Shown piece after piece: positions 8,734 to 17,365 of a DNA stretch of 54,616 nt. The notes below the pieces were generated by a model. It was given only the letters and a program-made list of their open reading frames with translations. It was not told the origin of the DNA and made no database searches. Made by a program: the position numbers and the translations under genes. Positions within the stretch are counted from its first letter, which is position 1, and every line of letters begins with the position of its first letter. The stretch comes from Chitinophaga ginsengisoli (lineage in GTDB: Bacteria; Bacteroidota; Bacteroidia; Chitinophagales; Chitinophagaceae), in assembly GCF_003014595.1 (NCBI RefSeq), contig NZ_PYGK01000027.1, positions 1 to 54,616 of the forward strand, given 5' to 3'.

Positions 8734-9246
8734 TTATTGGTTTGTGTAATAAGCGGGATTCAAGGCATCCGGCGACCACTGTTTCAGCATATCAGCTACT
8801 TTTTCTTTGTCATAGGTATCTGCCGATTCCAACAAGCCGGAATTCTGTGTATGCAGTCTGTTGCCTTTTGCATCCAGGATCACCAGCACCGGGAATCCAA
8901 ATCGCTGCGGATACCCCAGTTGTTTCAGCAAGGGTAAGTTCTTATTTTCCTTGCTGTAGTTCAGGTGGTACACCACATAGTTTTTCTCTTCCAGAGCGTT
9001 CAGGGTCGAATCTTCCCGAACAAACTTATAGAAGCGTTTACACCAGATGCACCAGTTTCCGCCTATCTGGACCAGCACATGTTTATTGCTTGCTGCTGCC
9101 TGTTTTTCTGCCTTCAGCAGATCTGCTGCTGCATCTGCACCGGGATCATAGATGTGCTGAAGATCCAGGTAGGGTTTCTCCTGTGCATGTGCCATGCTGA
9201 TAGCACACATCATTACCACAATGGGTAGTAATAAATATTTCTGCAT
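8734..9246 (-). CDS. Exported thioredoxin-fold protein
   Basis: A 170-residue protein with a signal peptide (residues 1-21, ending AHAQ) and a thioredoxin fold. The redox pair is CIWC (Cys66 and Cys69) in GGNWCIWCKRF, and the cis-proline is in FGFPVLVILD. It resembles periplasmic DUF255/thioredoxin_7-type proteins that reduce or isomerise disulphides in Bacteroidota. It lies 16 bp after ppk1 and 10 bp before the DUF4442 gene, so it is part of the same transcript. Confidence 0.85.
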   Translation of the reverse strand: MQKYLLLPIVVMMCAISMAHAQEKPYLDLQHIYDPGADAAADLLKAEKQAAASNKHVLVQIGGNWCIWCKRFYKFVREDSTLNALEEKNYVVYHLNYSKENKNLPLLKQLGYPQRFGFPVLVILDAKGNRLHTQNSGLLESADTYDKEKVADMLKQWSPDALNPAYYTNQ

Positions 9247-9262
9247 ACGTTAATTTATCTGT

Positions 9263-11347
9263 CTACAAAGACTGTATATACTGATATATAGCTTGCTGGG
9301 CATTGACACGCGGCACACCTTCTTCCGGAGCAATGTCAATATTACGAATCTCCGCATCCAGTTTTACCGCATTGGTATTGTCTGCCAGCTGTAAGCGGAT
9401 GATTTCTTTCAGTTGCGCCTGCAACTGCGGATCATATACCGGGAAAACCACTTCTATACGCCGGTGCAGGTTACGGTTCATCCAGTCTGCCGATCCCATA
9501 TAAACCTCTTCATTACCATTATTATGGAAGATAAAGACCCTGGCATGTTCCAGGTATCGGTCTACAATTCTCCTAACCCTGATATTACTGCTTTCCGGCT
9601 GATCCGGCACCAGGCAGCAGATACTACGGGCTATCAGGTCAACCGTTACACCTTCCTGACTGGCGGCATACAGACTGGCTATCATCTCTTTCTCCTGCAG
9701 GTTATTCAGCTTGATGATGATCCTGGCCGGTTTGCCTGTGCGGGCATTTTCAATCTCCCGATTGATCAGTTCCTTAAAGCGGTCCATCATGTTGAACTGC
9801 GCTACCAACAGATGCTGGAAGGTAAGGAACTTATACTTAACTGGTTGCTCCCTGGCCTGCAGGTACAGGAAGAGCAGTTCGAGCTCTTGTGTAATACCCG
9901 GGTGGGCCGTCATCATCACATGATCTGTGTAGAACCGCGCGGTCGTTTCATTGAAGTTACCGGTGGCCATCAGTCCAGCATAATCCCATTGGTATCCCCT
10001 ACGGCGTTTCACCAATGCGATCTTGGCATGTACTTTCAAACCGGGTATGCTGTATATGATCTTTACCCCTGCGGCCTTCATCTTTTTGGCCCAGCGGATA
10101 TTGTTAGCTTCGTCAAAACGGGCTTTCAGCTCCACAAATACCGTTACCTGCTTACCATTATGGGCAGCACTGATCAGCGCATTCGCAATCTGTGAGCTGG
10201 AAGCAATGCGGTACAGGGTGATATAGATCTCCTGCACATTAGGATCCACCGCTGCTTCATTAAAGAAACGCAGGATGTAGTCGTACCGTTGGTAAGGCGC
10301 GTGCAGCAAGATATCCCGCTTGGCCACTTCATCCAGCAGACGGGATACATTCTCCAGAGCCGGCACCTGTATGGAAGGCTGTTTCGGATAACTGAAGGCG
10401 GGCGACTTTACCGGCATAGGCAGGTCGTTCAGGTCCTTCAGGTTATGATAACGGCCACCTTCCACCATTTCCTCCGGCAGGATGTGGAAATAAACAGCCA
10501 GCAGTTTCTGTAATGCCAGTGGCATGGTGGCATCAAACAGGAAGCGGGTAGGGATACCCAGTTCCCTCTTCTGGATCATGGTCTCTACCTGTTCAAGAAT
10601 ATCGCTGGCCAGCTCGTTCATGTCTGTTTCTGCATCACGGGTGATCTTGATACTGTAACAACCTGTCACCGTATATCCCGGGAACAGGAAGCCTACATTC
10701 TCCCTGATCACATCATCCAGCATGGCGATGTAATACACATTATCCAGTGCTGGCAATTCTATAAAGCGGGGCAGCGAAGCGCTGGGAATATTGACCAGTG
10801 CATATTGCTGCATATCAGGAGTAGTATCTTCTGTGAGGGATACAACCAGGTAAAGCTGGTTATTCTCCAGGAACACCTCCTCCGGCTTCTTCTTCCGCAG
10901 CCACAATGGCTGCAGGAAGCTGAGTACCTTTGTCAGGAAATACTCCCGCAGGGGCTCAAGATGTAAGGTATGTAAGGGCTCGTTGTAATACAGGTGTATG
11001 TTGTAACTCTTTAATGCAGGCAGTAACTTTCCCGTCAATGTGCGTCCGAATTCACCCAGCTGCCTGTTGATCTCCTGTTGTATGGCAGGCAATGTATCTG
11101 GCGAAAGAATGTCCTCTCCTGCTACATCGGGATTACGATGTAAGAGCTTGTTCACCGTCAGGACAGCAGGCATGCGTACACGGAAAAATTCATCCAGGTT
11201 GGAAGAGAAGATAGAAAGGAACTTAATCCTTTCATACAAAGGTACGTCCTCACTTTTAGCCATGCAGAGCACTCTATAGTTGAACGATAACCAGCTAAGG
11301 TCACGGTCATACAGCGGAACATTCGTAGATATAGTCTTGTTACTCAT
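9263..11347 (-). CDS. ppk1: Polyphosphate kinase 1
   Basis: Reversibly transfers the gamma phosphate of ATP to inorganic polyphosphate. The N-terminal LYDRDLSWLSFNYRVL and IKFLSIFSSNLDEFFRVRM are hallmark PPK1 segments. The phospholipase-D-like core carries FVELKARFDEANNIRWAKK and GLKVHAKIAL, with His440 as the expected phospho-histidine. A second PLD-type region near the C-terminus reads EHARVFIFHNNG and MGSADWMNRNL. The 694-residue length is normal. It starts 2 bp after the HD-PycTM gene, so translation is probably coupled. The usual neighbour exopolyphosphatase (ppx) is not present here. Confidence 0.96.
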   Translation of the reverse strand: MSNKTISTNVPLYDRDLSWLSFNYRVLCMAKSEDVPLYERIKFLSIFSSNLDEFFRVRMPAVLTVNKLLHRNPDVAGEDILSPDTLPAIQQEINRQLGEFGRTLTGKLLPALKSYNIHLYYNEPLHTLHLEPLREYFLTKVLSFLQPLWLRKKKPEEVFLENNQLYLVVSLTEDTTPDMQQYALVNIPSASLPRFIELPALDNVYYIAMLDDVIRENVGFLFPGYTVTGCYSIKITRDAETDMNELASDILEQVETMIQKRELGIPTRFLFDATMPLALQKLLAVYFHILPEEMVEGGRYHNLKDLNDLPMPVKSPAFSYPKQPSIQVPALENVSRLLDEVAKRDILLHAPYQRYDYILRFFNEAAVDPNVQEIYITLYRIASSSQIANALISAAHNGKQVTVFVELKARFDEANNIRWAKKMKAAGVKIIYSIPGLKVHAKIALVKRRRGYQWDYAGLMATGNFNETTARFYTDHVMMTAHPGITQELELLFLYLQAREQPVKYKFLTFQHLLVAQFNMMDRFKELINREIENARTGKPARIIIKLNNLQEKEMIASLYAASQEGVTVDLIARSICCLVPDQPESSNIRVRRIVDRYLEHARVFIFHNNGNEEVYMGSADWMNRNLHRRIEVVFPVYDPQLQAQLKEIIRLQLADNTNAVKLDAEIRNIDIAPEEGVPRVNAQQAIYQYIQSL

Positions 11348-11349
11348 GC

Positions 11350-12630
11350 TTAATTCTTCACCGGAAAAAATAGGGCTGCTATCAGGAACGCCAACACGGA
11401 AATGATCAATCCGAACATAAAGATGTTGTAGGCGATGCGTAGTTGTTTATACTTCTTGCCCAATACCACGCCAAGGTGGTAAATGTCCTGAATCATGCTG
11501 CCGTAGACATACTCGCTGTCTTTCATCATTTCAGTCATACCCCAGGTATATTCTTCCAGCGACATCTGATGGAAGTTACCGAAGAAGAGCAGGTTCGTCT
11601 TTTTGCTGTCGATATCTGCCTTGGTGAACTTTCCGATGTTGATATTAGGGCGGGTGGCCAACACGGAGAAGATGATAGTTAGCACTCCTGTGAGCAGGAA
11701 TATGAAGGCAGGGATGATCAGGTTAGGATAATCTTCCAGTCTTCTGAACAACACCCCCAGTATAACGGATATGATGATAGAGTTTACCGAGATCATGATA
11801 TGCGCCTTGCTGTCGGCCATAGAACTAAGGCGGATATGGTTGGTAGAAGTGGTACGGAACATCGTTTCCACGCCTCTTCCCGGTTTGGGTTCCTTTTCCT
11901 TCTCCTTCTTTTTCTCTTCTTTTCCTTTTTTCTCTTCCTTGATGGTAGCAAGGTTGCCATTATCAGCAGGGGAGGCGATATGCCCTTCTTTTTTAGCGGC
12001 GGCCTTTTCTTTCTTTTGGGCCTTTTCTTCCTGTTTGTCCAGTTTACTTTTCAACTTGGCGATGTTTTCTTCTTTTTGTTGTTGCAGCAATGCTTTACAG
12101 TATGCTGTGAAATAATGGTGGGATTCCTGTAGTCGCAGAGAGCCTGCATTCCAGACGGCGCCTGGAATTTCTTTTTGCAGTGTCAGTTCCATTTCCTGTC
12201 TTAGTAAGCGGGATCGTTCTTTAAACTCCTTGGTACCGAGGTGAAACAGGTCTGCATCACATACGATCTCTTCCAACAGGTTCTGTGGGTTCTGCGGCAT
12301 TTTTGTAGCCATAATACAGCCAACCACCTGCTGTTGTACATTTTCTGGAATCTGTTGTACATTCAGGAACTCCCTGGCCATCTCTGCTCCTTTCTCTTCA
12401 TGCATTTTCGTTTCTCCCATCAGGTAGCCCAGATCATGGAACCAACACGCAACACATACTACGAGCAAATCATTGTCCGCCAGCCGGTAATGGGCTGCAA
12501 TCTGCTGTGCCGCCGCCACTACCAGCTTTGTGTGTTCTAAATTATGATACACCAGGTTAGGGTGAGGACGTTCCTGGTATTGCTTCGCAACATATGATCC
12601 TGCTGCTTCTATGATTAATCCTGTTTGCAT
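11350..12630 (-). CDS. HD-domain phosphohydrolase fused to a PycTM-like membrane domain
   Basis: A 426-residue fusion. The N-terminal HD domain has the metal ligands H29-x3-H33, HD at 65-66 and an Asp in VCDADLFHLG (about 125). A highly charged Lys/Glu linker (about 185-250) follows. The C-terminal part has SMADSKAHIMISVNSIIISVI (about 270-290), one hydrophobic segment at about 303-325 and one at about 400-422. This arrangement resembles the DUF5706/PycTM family, the membrane effector of Pycsar cyclic-nucleotide defence. HD domains hydrolyse nucleotides, including cyclic ones and ppGpp. There is no uridylate or cytidylate cyclase nearby, so a complete Pycsar system is not supported. It is the first gene of the ppk1 operon. 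Confidence 0.8.
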   Translation of the reverse strand: MQTGLIIEAAGSYVAKQYQERPHPNLVYHNLEHTKLVVAAAQQIAAHYRLADNDLLVVCVACWFHDLGYLMGETKMHEEKGAEMAREFLNVQQIPENVQQQVVGCIMATKMPQNPQNLLEEIVCDADLFHLGTKEFKERSRLLRQEMELTLQKEIPGAVWNAGSLRLQESHHYFTAYCKALLQQQKEENIAKLKSKLDKQEEKAQKKEKAAAKKEGHIASPADNGNLATIKEEKKGKEEKKKEKEKEPKPGRGVETMFRTTSTNHIRLSSMADSKAHIMISVNSIIISVILGVLFRRLEDYPNLIIPAFIFLLTGVLTIIFSVLATRPNINIGKFTKADIDSKKTNLLFFGNFHQMSLEEYTWGMTEMMKDSEYVYGSMIQDIYHLGVVLGKKYKQLRIAYNIFMFGLIISVLAFLIAALFFPVKN

Positions 12631-12769
12631 AAGCCTTAGTTAAAAAAGCAAAACTGAGATCAGCAAGTTACTGCATTTTTAAGTTAATTTTATTCCATGA
12701 ATACGCAATGCCGGATACAGCGGGCCTGTCGCTCGCTGTGTTTTTGCATTGAATATTAACCACTCATCT

Positions 12770-13609
12770 ATGCAAGTAAGATATATTGCGTTCTTTTTCC
12801 TGTTTCTGTCCTGCAATGCTTTCAATCGCGAGGATAAACAATATGGCTCTCCCAAAGGTTATAATCTTGCAGAGCCTACCCGTTACCGTGTCAGACAGTC
12901 CATGCAGGAGATATCAGGCATTGTGCTGGCCCCTGACGAACATCACATCCTGTCTATCAATGACGAAGAGGGCAAGATCTATTCCATCGATGTGAGTACA
13001 GACAGACCCTACCCTACTTCCAAGTTTGACAGAAGCGGCGACTACGAAGATCTGGCCACCACCGGTACGGATTGGTTTGTACTCAAAAGTAATGGACACC
13101 TGTATCATGTGAATGGCATGTTCACCGACACGGTAGATGCCACTCATTATAAACTCGCCCTTCCAGGTAAAAGGGAATTTGAAAGCCTGTATTTCGACGC
13201 AAGAGACAGCAGCCTGATTGTCATTTGTAAGAATTGCGAAGAAGACAAAAGAGAAGGCTTTACCAGCGCTTACCGTTTCCGGCTGAATACCATGGAGTAT
13301 GACACCACACCAGTCTACCGTATCAATGTAGCCGATATTGCCAGATTAACAGGTGGGGATGTAGGTCGCTTCAGACCATCCGGTGCAGCCATTCACCCGA
13401 TAGAACACCGGCTATATATCGTATCAGCTATCAACCGCCTGCTCGTTATTACCGACCTTGACGGTAAAGTACAGGAAGCTTATAATCTACGGCGTCGCCG
13501 CTTTCCGCAACCGGAAGGCATCTCCTTCACCGCAAACGGCGATATGTACATCTCTAACGAAGCAGTAGACGAATCGCAGGCCAGCATTCTGAAATTTAAG
13601 TACCATTGA
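12770..13609 (+). CDS. Lipoprotein resembling the SdiA-regulated family (beta-propeller-like)
   Basis: A 279-residue protein. The ATG at 12770 is chosen because it yields a short lipoprotein signal (RYIAFFFLFLSC, with lipid-bearing Cys15); an upstream TTG start would add seven residues. The body has repeated segments such as EISGIVLAPDEHHILSINDEEGKIYSID, FESLYFDARDSSLIVICKNCEE and PEGISFTANGDMYISNEAVDE. These are typical of SdiA-regulated/YjiK-like six-bladed propellers. Ligand and role are unknown. It ends 10 bp before the large phosphoesterase fusion gene, so the two are likely one operon. Confidence 0.65.
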   Translation: MQVRYIAFFFLFLSCNAFNREDKQYGSPKGYNLAEPTRYRVRQSMQEISGIVLAPDEHHILSINDEEGKIYSIDVSTDRPYPTSKFDRSGDYEDLATTGTDWFVLKSNGHLYHVNGMFTDTVDATHYKLALPGKREFESLYFDARDSSLIVICKNCEEDKREGFTSAYRFRLNTMEYDTTPVYRINVADIARLTGGDVGRFRPSGAAIHPIEHRLYIVSAINRLLVITDLDGKVQEAYNLRRRRFPQPEGISFTANGDMYISNEAVDESQASILKFKYH

Positions 13610-13619
13610 ACTCATCACG

Positions 13620-16600
13620 ATGATTAGCATTTTACCAAAAGCAAGACACATCTTACCCCTACTCTTCCTGCCACTGCTCACGCAGGCCCAGATGACAGAC
13701 GATAGCCTGGCTCGCCGGGTGATCCTCATCGGAGATGCCGGAGAGCTACATAAAGACGGGCACAATCCTGTTATAGATGCAGTGAAACAACGTATTAATC
13801 TCCAGGATGCAAGGAACACCGTATTATTCCTGGGCGACAATATATACCCCCTCGGCCTGCCGGACGCGGGTTCCTCCAGGTACGAAGAGGCCAGACAAAT
13901 ACTGGACTACCAGGTAGGTCTGGTGAAAAATACCAACACACAGGCCATCTTCATTCCCGGCAATCATGACTGGAAACGCTCCAAACCGGATGGATGGCAG
14001 ACAGTGATCAACCAGCAGCTGTATGTGGATTCCTTACAACTGCCGAACGTTAACTTCCTGCCTAAAGATGGCTGCCCTGGTCCTGAAGAGGTACACCTGG
14101 ATAACAACACGACCTTGATCATCATGGATACAGAATGGTGGTTGTTCCCTTACCAGAAACCCGGATCCGAATCTTCCTGCGATACTAAAACAAGAGAAGA
14201 AGTGCTCGCTGAACTGAACGATATCGTTAGCCGTAACAGGAATAAACTGATCATCTTTGCAGCGCATCACCCTTTCAGGAGTTATGGCATACATGGCGGA
14301 TACTATACCATCAAACAGCATATATTCCCTTTCACTGATCTGAAAAAAGGACTGTACATTCCATTACCGCTGGTCGGGTCTATCTACCCTATCACTCGTG
14401 GTGTATTCGGTACCCCGGAAGATATTCCGAATCCGATCTACCAGTCAATGATCCGTGGAGTCGAAGCTGCCATTAAACCTCATGGCCCGGCCATCTTCGT
14501 GTCAGGTCATGATCATACCCTTCAGCTCATCAAAGATGACCAGAACTTCTATATTGTAAGTGGTTCCGGCTCTAAAGAGAACAGGGTAAAGAAAGGTAGT
14601 AAATCGCTCTTCGCCAGCAATGAGAACGGGTATACCGTACTGGAAATATCCAAAAGCGGCCGCGTGGAAGTGAAATACTACACCATAGAGAAAACGGATG
14701 CCCCGGTATATGCACAACAGTTATTCAGCCTGCAGGATATCCGTTCCAACGCTATTGCCAACGCCAACCTTTCTGCCAGTCAGCTACCCGCTACGGTTCG
14801 CATGCCTGCAGATTCGCAGTATACAGATAAAACAGGCTTCCATTACTGGCTGATGGGTCGGAACTACCGTGATGTATGGGCTACGCCACTGAACTACCGC
14901 GTGTTAGACCTGAATAAAGAGAAAGGCGGCCTGAAGATCCTGAAACGCGGTGGTGGTATGCAGACCCTGTCCCTGCGCCTGGAAGATAGAGATGGCAAGG
15001 AATGGGTGCTCCGTTCCCTGAAAAAATATCCGGAGAAAGCCATACCAGAGGCATTACGTGAAACAGTCGCAAGGGAAGTAGTACAGGACCAGATCTCTGC
15101 TGCCAATCCTTATGCACCACTGGCAGTAGTACCACTGGCGGATGCTGCTGGTGTACATCATACCAACCCTTCCTTTGTATACCTGCCTAAAGACACAGTT
15201 CTCGGCATTTATCAAAGCACTTTCGGGGATGATGTATACCTGTTTGAAGAAAGAGAAGCAGATATAAAGGGAAAAACACTGAGTACGCTCAAAGTACTCG
15301 AACAGCTGCAGGGCGACAATGACAATACCATCGATCAGCCGGCCGTACTGAATGCACGCCTGCTGGACCTGTTGATGGCAGACTGGGACCGCCACGATGA
15401 CCAATGGAGATGGGCGGCAGAGAACAGCAAAAAAGCGAAGACGCAAAAATACTTCCCTATCCCCCGCGACCGTGACCAGGCATTCTTTGTCAACGAAGGC
15501 CTGCTACCACGTATTGCCTCCAGACGCTGGGCAATGCCTAATATCCAGGGCTTCCGTCCAAAGATCAGGTACATAGAGGGACAGAACCCCACCGCACAAC
15601 CTTTTGACCGTTCCTTTATGAACGAGTTAAGTGAACAGCAGTGGAAAGACATTACCCACAACTTCGTACAGCATATCACCGATTCTGCCATCAAGGCTGC
15701 GGTGAACAACTTCCCTGACACAATCAGGGCGGAAGTAGGCGAGCGTACTTACAATACACTGAAAGCCCGCCGCGATATACTGGAGAAAGAAGCCCTCGTA
15801 TTATACCGCTTCCTGTCTAAACATGTGGAAGTGACAGGTAGTAAAAAAGATGAGCTGTTCACCATTGAACGTCTGCCGGGAGGATTGATGGATGTAACAG
15901 TTACCAAGATCAATAAAAAAGGAGAACTGGAACAGGTTATCTATCACCGTACTTTCGATCCGAAAGACACCCGTGAAATAAGACTGTTTGGCCTCGGTGG
16001 TGAAGACAGATATGTAACGAAAGGAGATAACGGTTCACCCATCAAGGTGCGCATTATCGGTGGTAAGGACATAGATACTTATATCGACAGTACCGGCAGT
16101 CATGCAGGCAAACGTATCCGCATCTATGAACTGGCCAACAGGAAAGACAGTTTTGATATGCACGGCAATGACAGGCGTATATTGTCTTCCAACCCTGAGA
16201 TCATCAGGTATGAACGTACCTTCTTCCGTCTAAACTATAATAAACTGATGCCACTGGCATCTGCTGGCTTTAACGCGGATGATGGTCTGTCGCTCGGCCT
16301 CGGCTTCCAGTATACCACACAGGGCTTCCGTAAACGCCCGTTTGCAACAAGACAAACCGTACTGGCAGGTCATTCACTGGGTACCGATGCCTGGCAGTTC
16401 CGCTACCTGGGCGAGTTTACAGACGTGATCGGCAATACTGATCTGACAATCACGGCCAGTGCGAAAGCACCTAACAATACCATCAACTTCTTTGGCTTTG
16501 GTAATGAAACAGTGTTCGATAAGTCACGAACCATCCGCTACTATCGTACCCGTTTCGCACTGTTCAACATCGAGCCTTTACTGAATACCAAACTGTCAAG

Positions 16601-17291
16601 GAATGTGGAGCTGTATTATGGTCCTTCACTGACCTACTACAGCCTTGACAAAGATGAAACAGGCGGACGTATCATTTCAGATTTTCCACACAACGGACTG
16701 GATTCCCTGTCTGTTTACCAGTCGAAGTCATATGCTGGTCTGCGTCTGGGATTGAAGATAGATACCCGTGATAATGCCCTGATACCAACAAGAGGTATCA
16801 GCTGGAATACTTCTGTGTATGGCAGCCAGGGACTGAATGAACAGAAACACAATTATCTGCAGGCACAAACAGACCTGAGCATTTACACCAACTTCCATGT
16901 ACCTACCAGTGTCGTGCTGGTAACCCGTTTCGGCGCCAACAAGATCTGGGGTGATTATGAATACTTCCAGGCAGCGATGATCGGTGGTGTACAGAATCTC
17001 AGGGGTTATCGTAACTATCGTTTCAGCGGTAATGCGGCGGTGTACAACAACGTAGAGCTGCGCATCAAACTGTTTGATTTCCGTTCTTACCTCTTCCCTG
17101 CCAGTGTAGGCCTGCTTGCCTTCAATGATGTGGGCAGGGTATGGTACTCCAGTCAAAAGTCATCTATATGGCATGACGGTTATGGTGGAGGTGTTTACTT
17201 CACGCCTGCTAATCTCGTAATGCTTTCTGCCATAGTAGGCCGTTCTGATGAAGGCGTATTACCATATATTACCTTCGGATTCAGGTTCTGA
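13620..17291 (+). CDS. Fusion: metallophosphoesterase, kinase-like middle domain, outer-membrane beta-barrel
   Basis: A 1223-residue exported protein (signal peptide 1-23). Residues 33-300 form a calcineurin-type phosphoesterase with GDAG (38-41), GDNIY (72), GNHDW (114), AHHP (215) and GHDH (296). Residues about 435-680 read like an atypical protein-kinase fold: a glycine run at 444-446, WVLRSLKKYP (462-471) as a possible ATP-binding Lys, DWDRHDDQWRW (588-598) like a catalytic loop, and PRDRDQ (615-620) like a metal-binding loop. Residues about 870-1223 are amphipathic strands ending in FGFRF, as in BamA/TamA-type surface-antigen barrels. The first and last parts are well supported; the kinase reading is inference. 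Substrates are unknown. Confidence 0.8.
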   Translation: MISILPKARHILPLLFLPLLTQAQMTDDSLARRVILIGDAGELHKDGHNPVIDAVKQRINLQDARNTVLFLGDNIYPLGLPDAGSSRYEEARQILDYQVGLVKNTNTQAIFIPGNHDWKRSKPDGWQTVINQQLYVDSLQLPNVNFLPKDGCPGPEEVHLDNNTTLIIMDTEWWLFPYQKPGSESSCDTKTREEVLAELNDIVSRNRNKLIIFAAHHPFRSYGIHGGYYTIKQHIFPFTDLKKGLYIPLPLVGSIYPITRGVFGTPEDIPNPIYQSMIRGVEAAIKPHGPAIFVSGHDHTLQLIKDDQNFYIVSGSGSKENRVKKGSKSLFASNENGYTVLEISKSGRVEVKYYTIEKTDAPVYAQQLFSLQDIRSNAIANANLSASQLPATVRMPADSQYTDKTGFHYWLMGRNYRDVWATPLNYRVLDLNKEKGGLKILKRGGGMQTLSLRLEDRDGKEWVLRSLKKYPEKAIPEALRETVAREVVQDQISAANPYAPLAVVPLADAAGVHHTNPSFVYLPKDTVLGIYQSTFGDDVYLFEEREADIKGKTLSTLKVLEQLQGDNDNTIDQPAVLNARLLDLLMADWDRHDDQWRWAAENSKKAKTQKYFPIPRDRDQAFFVNEGLLPRIASRRWAMPNIQGFRPKIRYIEGQNPTAQPFDRSFMNELSEQQWKDITHNFVQHITDSAIKAAVNNFPDTIRAEVGERTYNTLKARRDILEKEALVLYRFLSKHVEVTGSKKDELFTIERLPGGLMDVTVTKINKKGELEQVIYHRTFDPKDTREIRLFGLGGEDRYVTKGDNGSPIKVRIIGGKDIDTYIDSTGSHAGKRIRIYELANRKDSFDMHGNDRRILSSNPEIIRYERTFFRLNYNKLMPLASAGFNADDGLSLGLGFQYTTQGFRKRPFATRQTVLAGHSLGTDAWQFRYLGEFTDVIGNTDLTITASAKAPNNTINFFGFGNETVFDKSRTIRYYRTRFALFNIEPLLNTKLSRNVELYYGPSLTYYSLDKDETGGRIISDFPHNGLDSLSVYQSKSYAGLRLGLKIDTRDNALIPTRGISWNTSVYGSQGLNEQKHNYLQAQTDLSIYTNFHVPTSVVLVTRFGANKIWGDYEYFQAAMIGGVQNLRGYRNYRFSGNAAVYNNVELRIKLFDFRSYLFPASVGLLAFNDVGRVWYSSQKSSIWHDGYGGGVYFTPANLVMLSAIVGRSDEGVLPYITFGFRF

Positions 17292-17309
17292 TATCCGGAT
17301 AAAATAATA

Positions 17310-17340
17310 AAGGCCCGCTCTCATGACAAGAGCGGGCCTT
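17310..17340. terminator. Bidirectional terminator between convergent genes
   Basis: A perfect 12-bp stem AAGGCCCGCTCT (17310-17321) / AGAGCGGGCCTT (17329-17340) is followed by TTTTCTTTT on the plus strand. On the minus strand the downstream tract is TTATTATTTT. It serves the phosphoesterase fusion gene and the GAF gene. Confidence 0.9.
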
Positions 17341-17365
17341 TTCTTTTATATTAAATCCTACAGTC

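Noticed and set aside
9413..10195. A 260-residue plus-strand frame antisense to ppk1
   Set aside because: ppk1 is unambiguous on the minus strand, and the antisense frame has no recognisable domain.
11350..12630. A complete Pycsar antiphage system
   Set aside because: Only a PycTM-like domain is present; no pyrimidine cyclase or other defence gene is near, so a full system is not supported.
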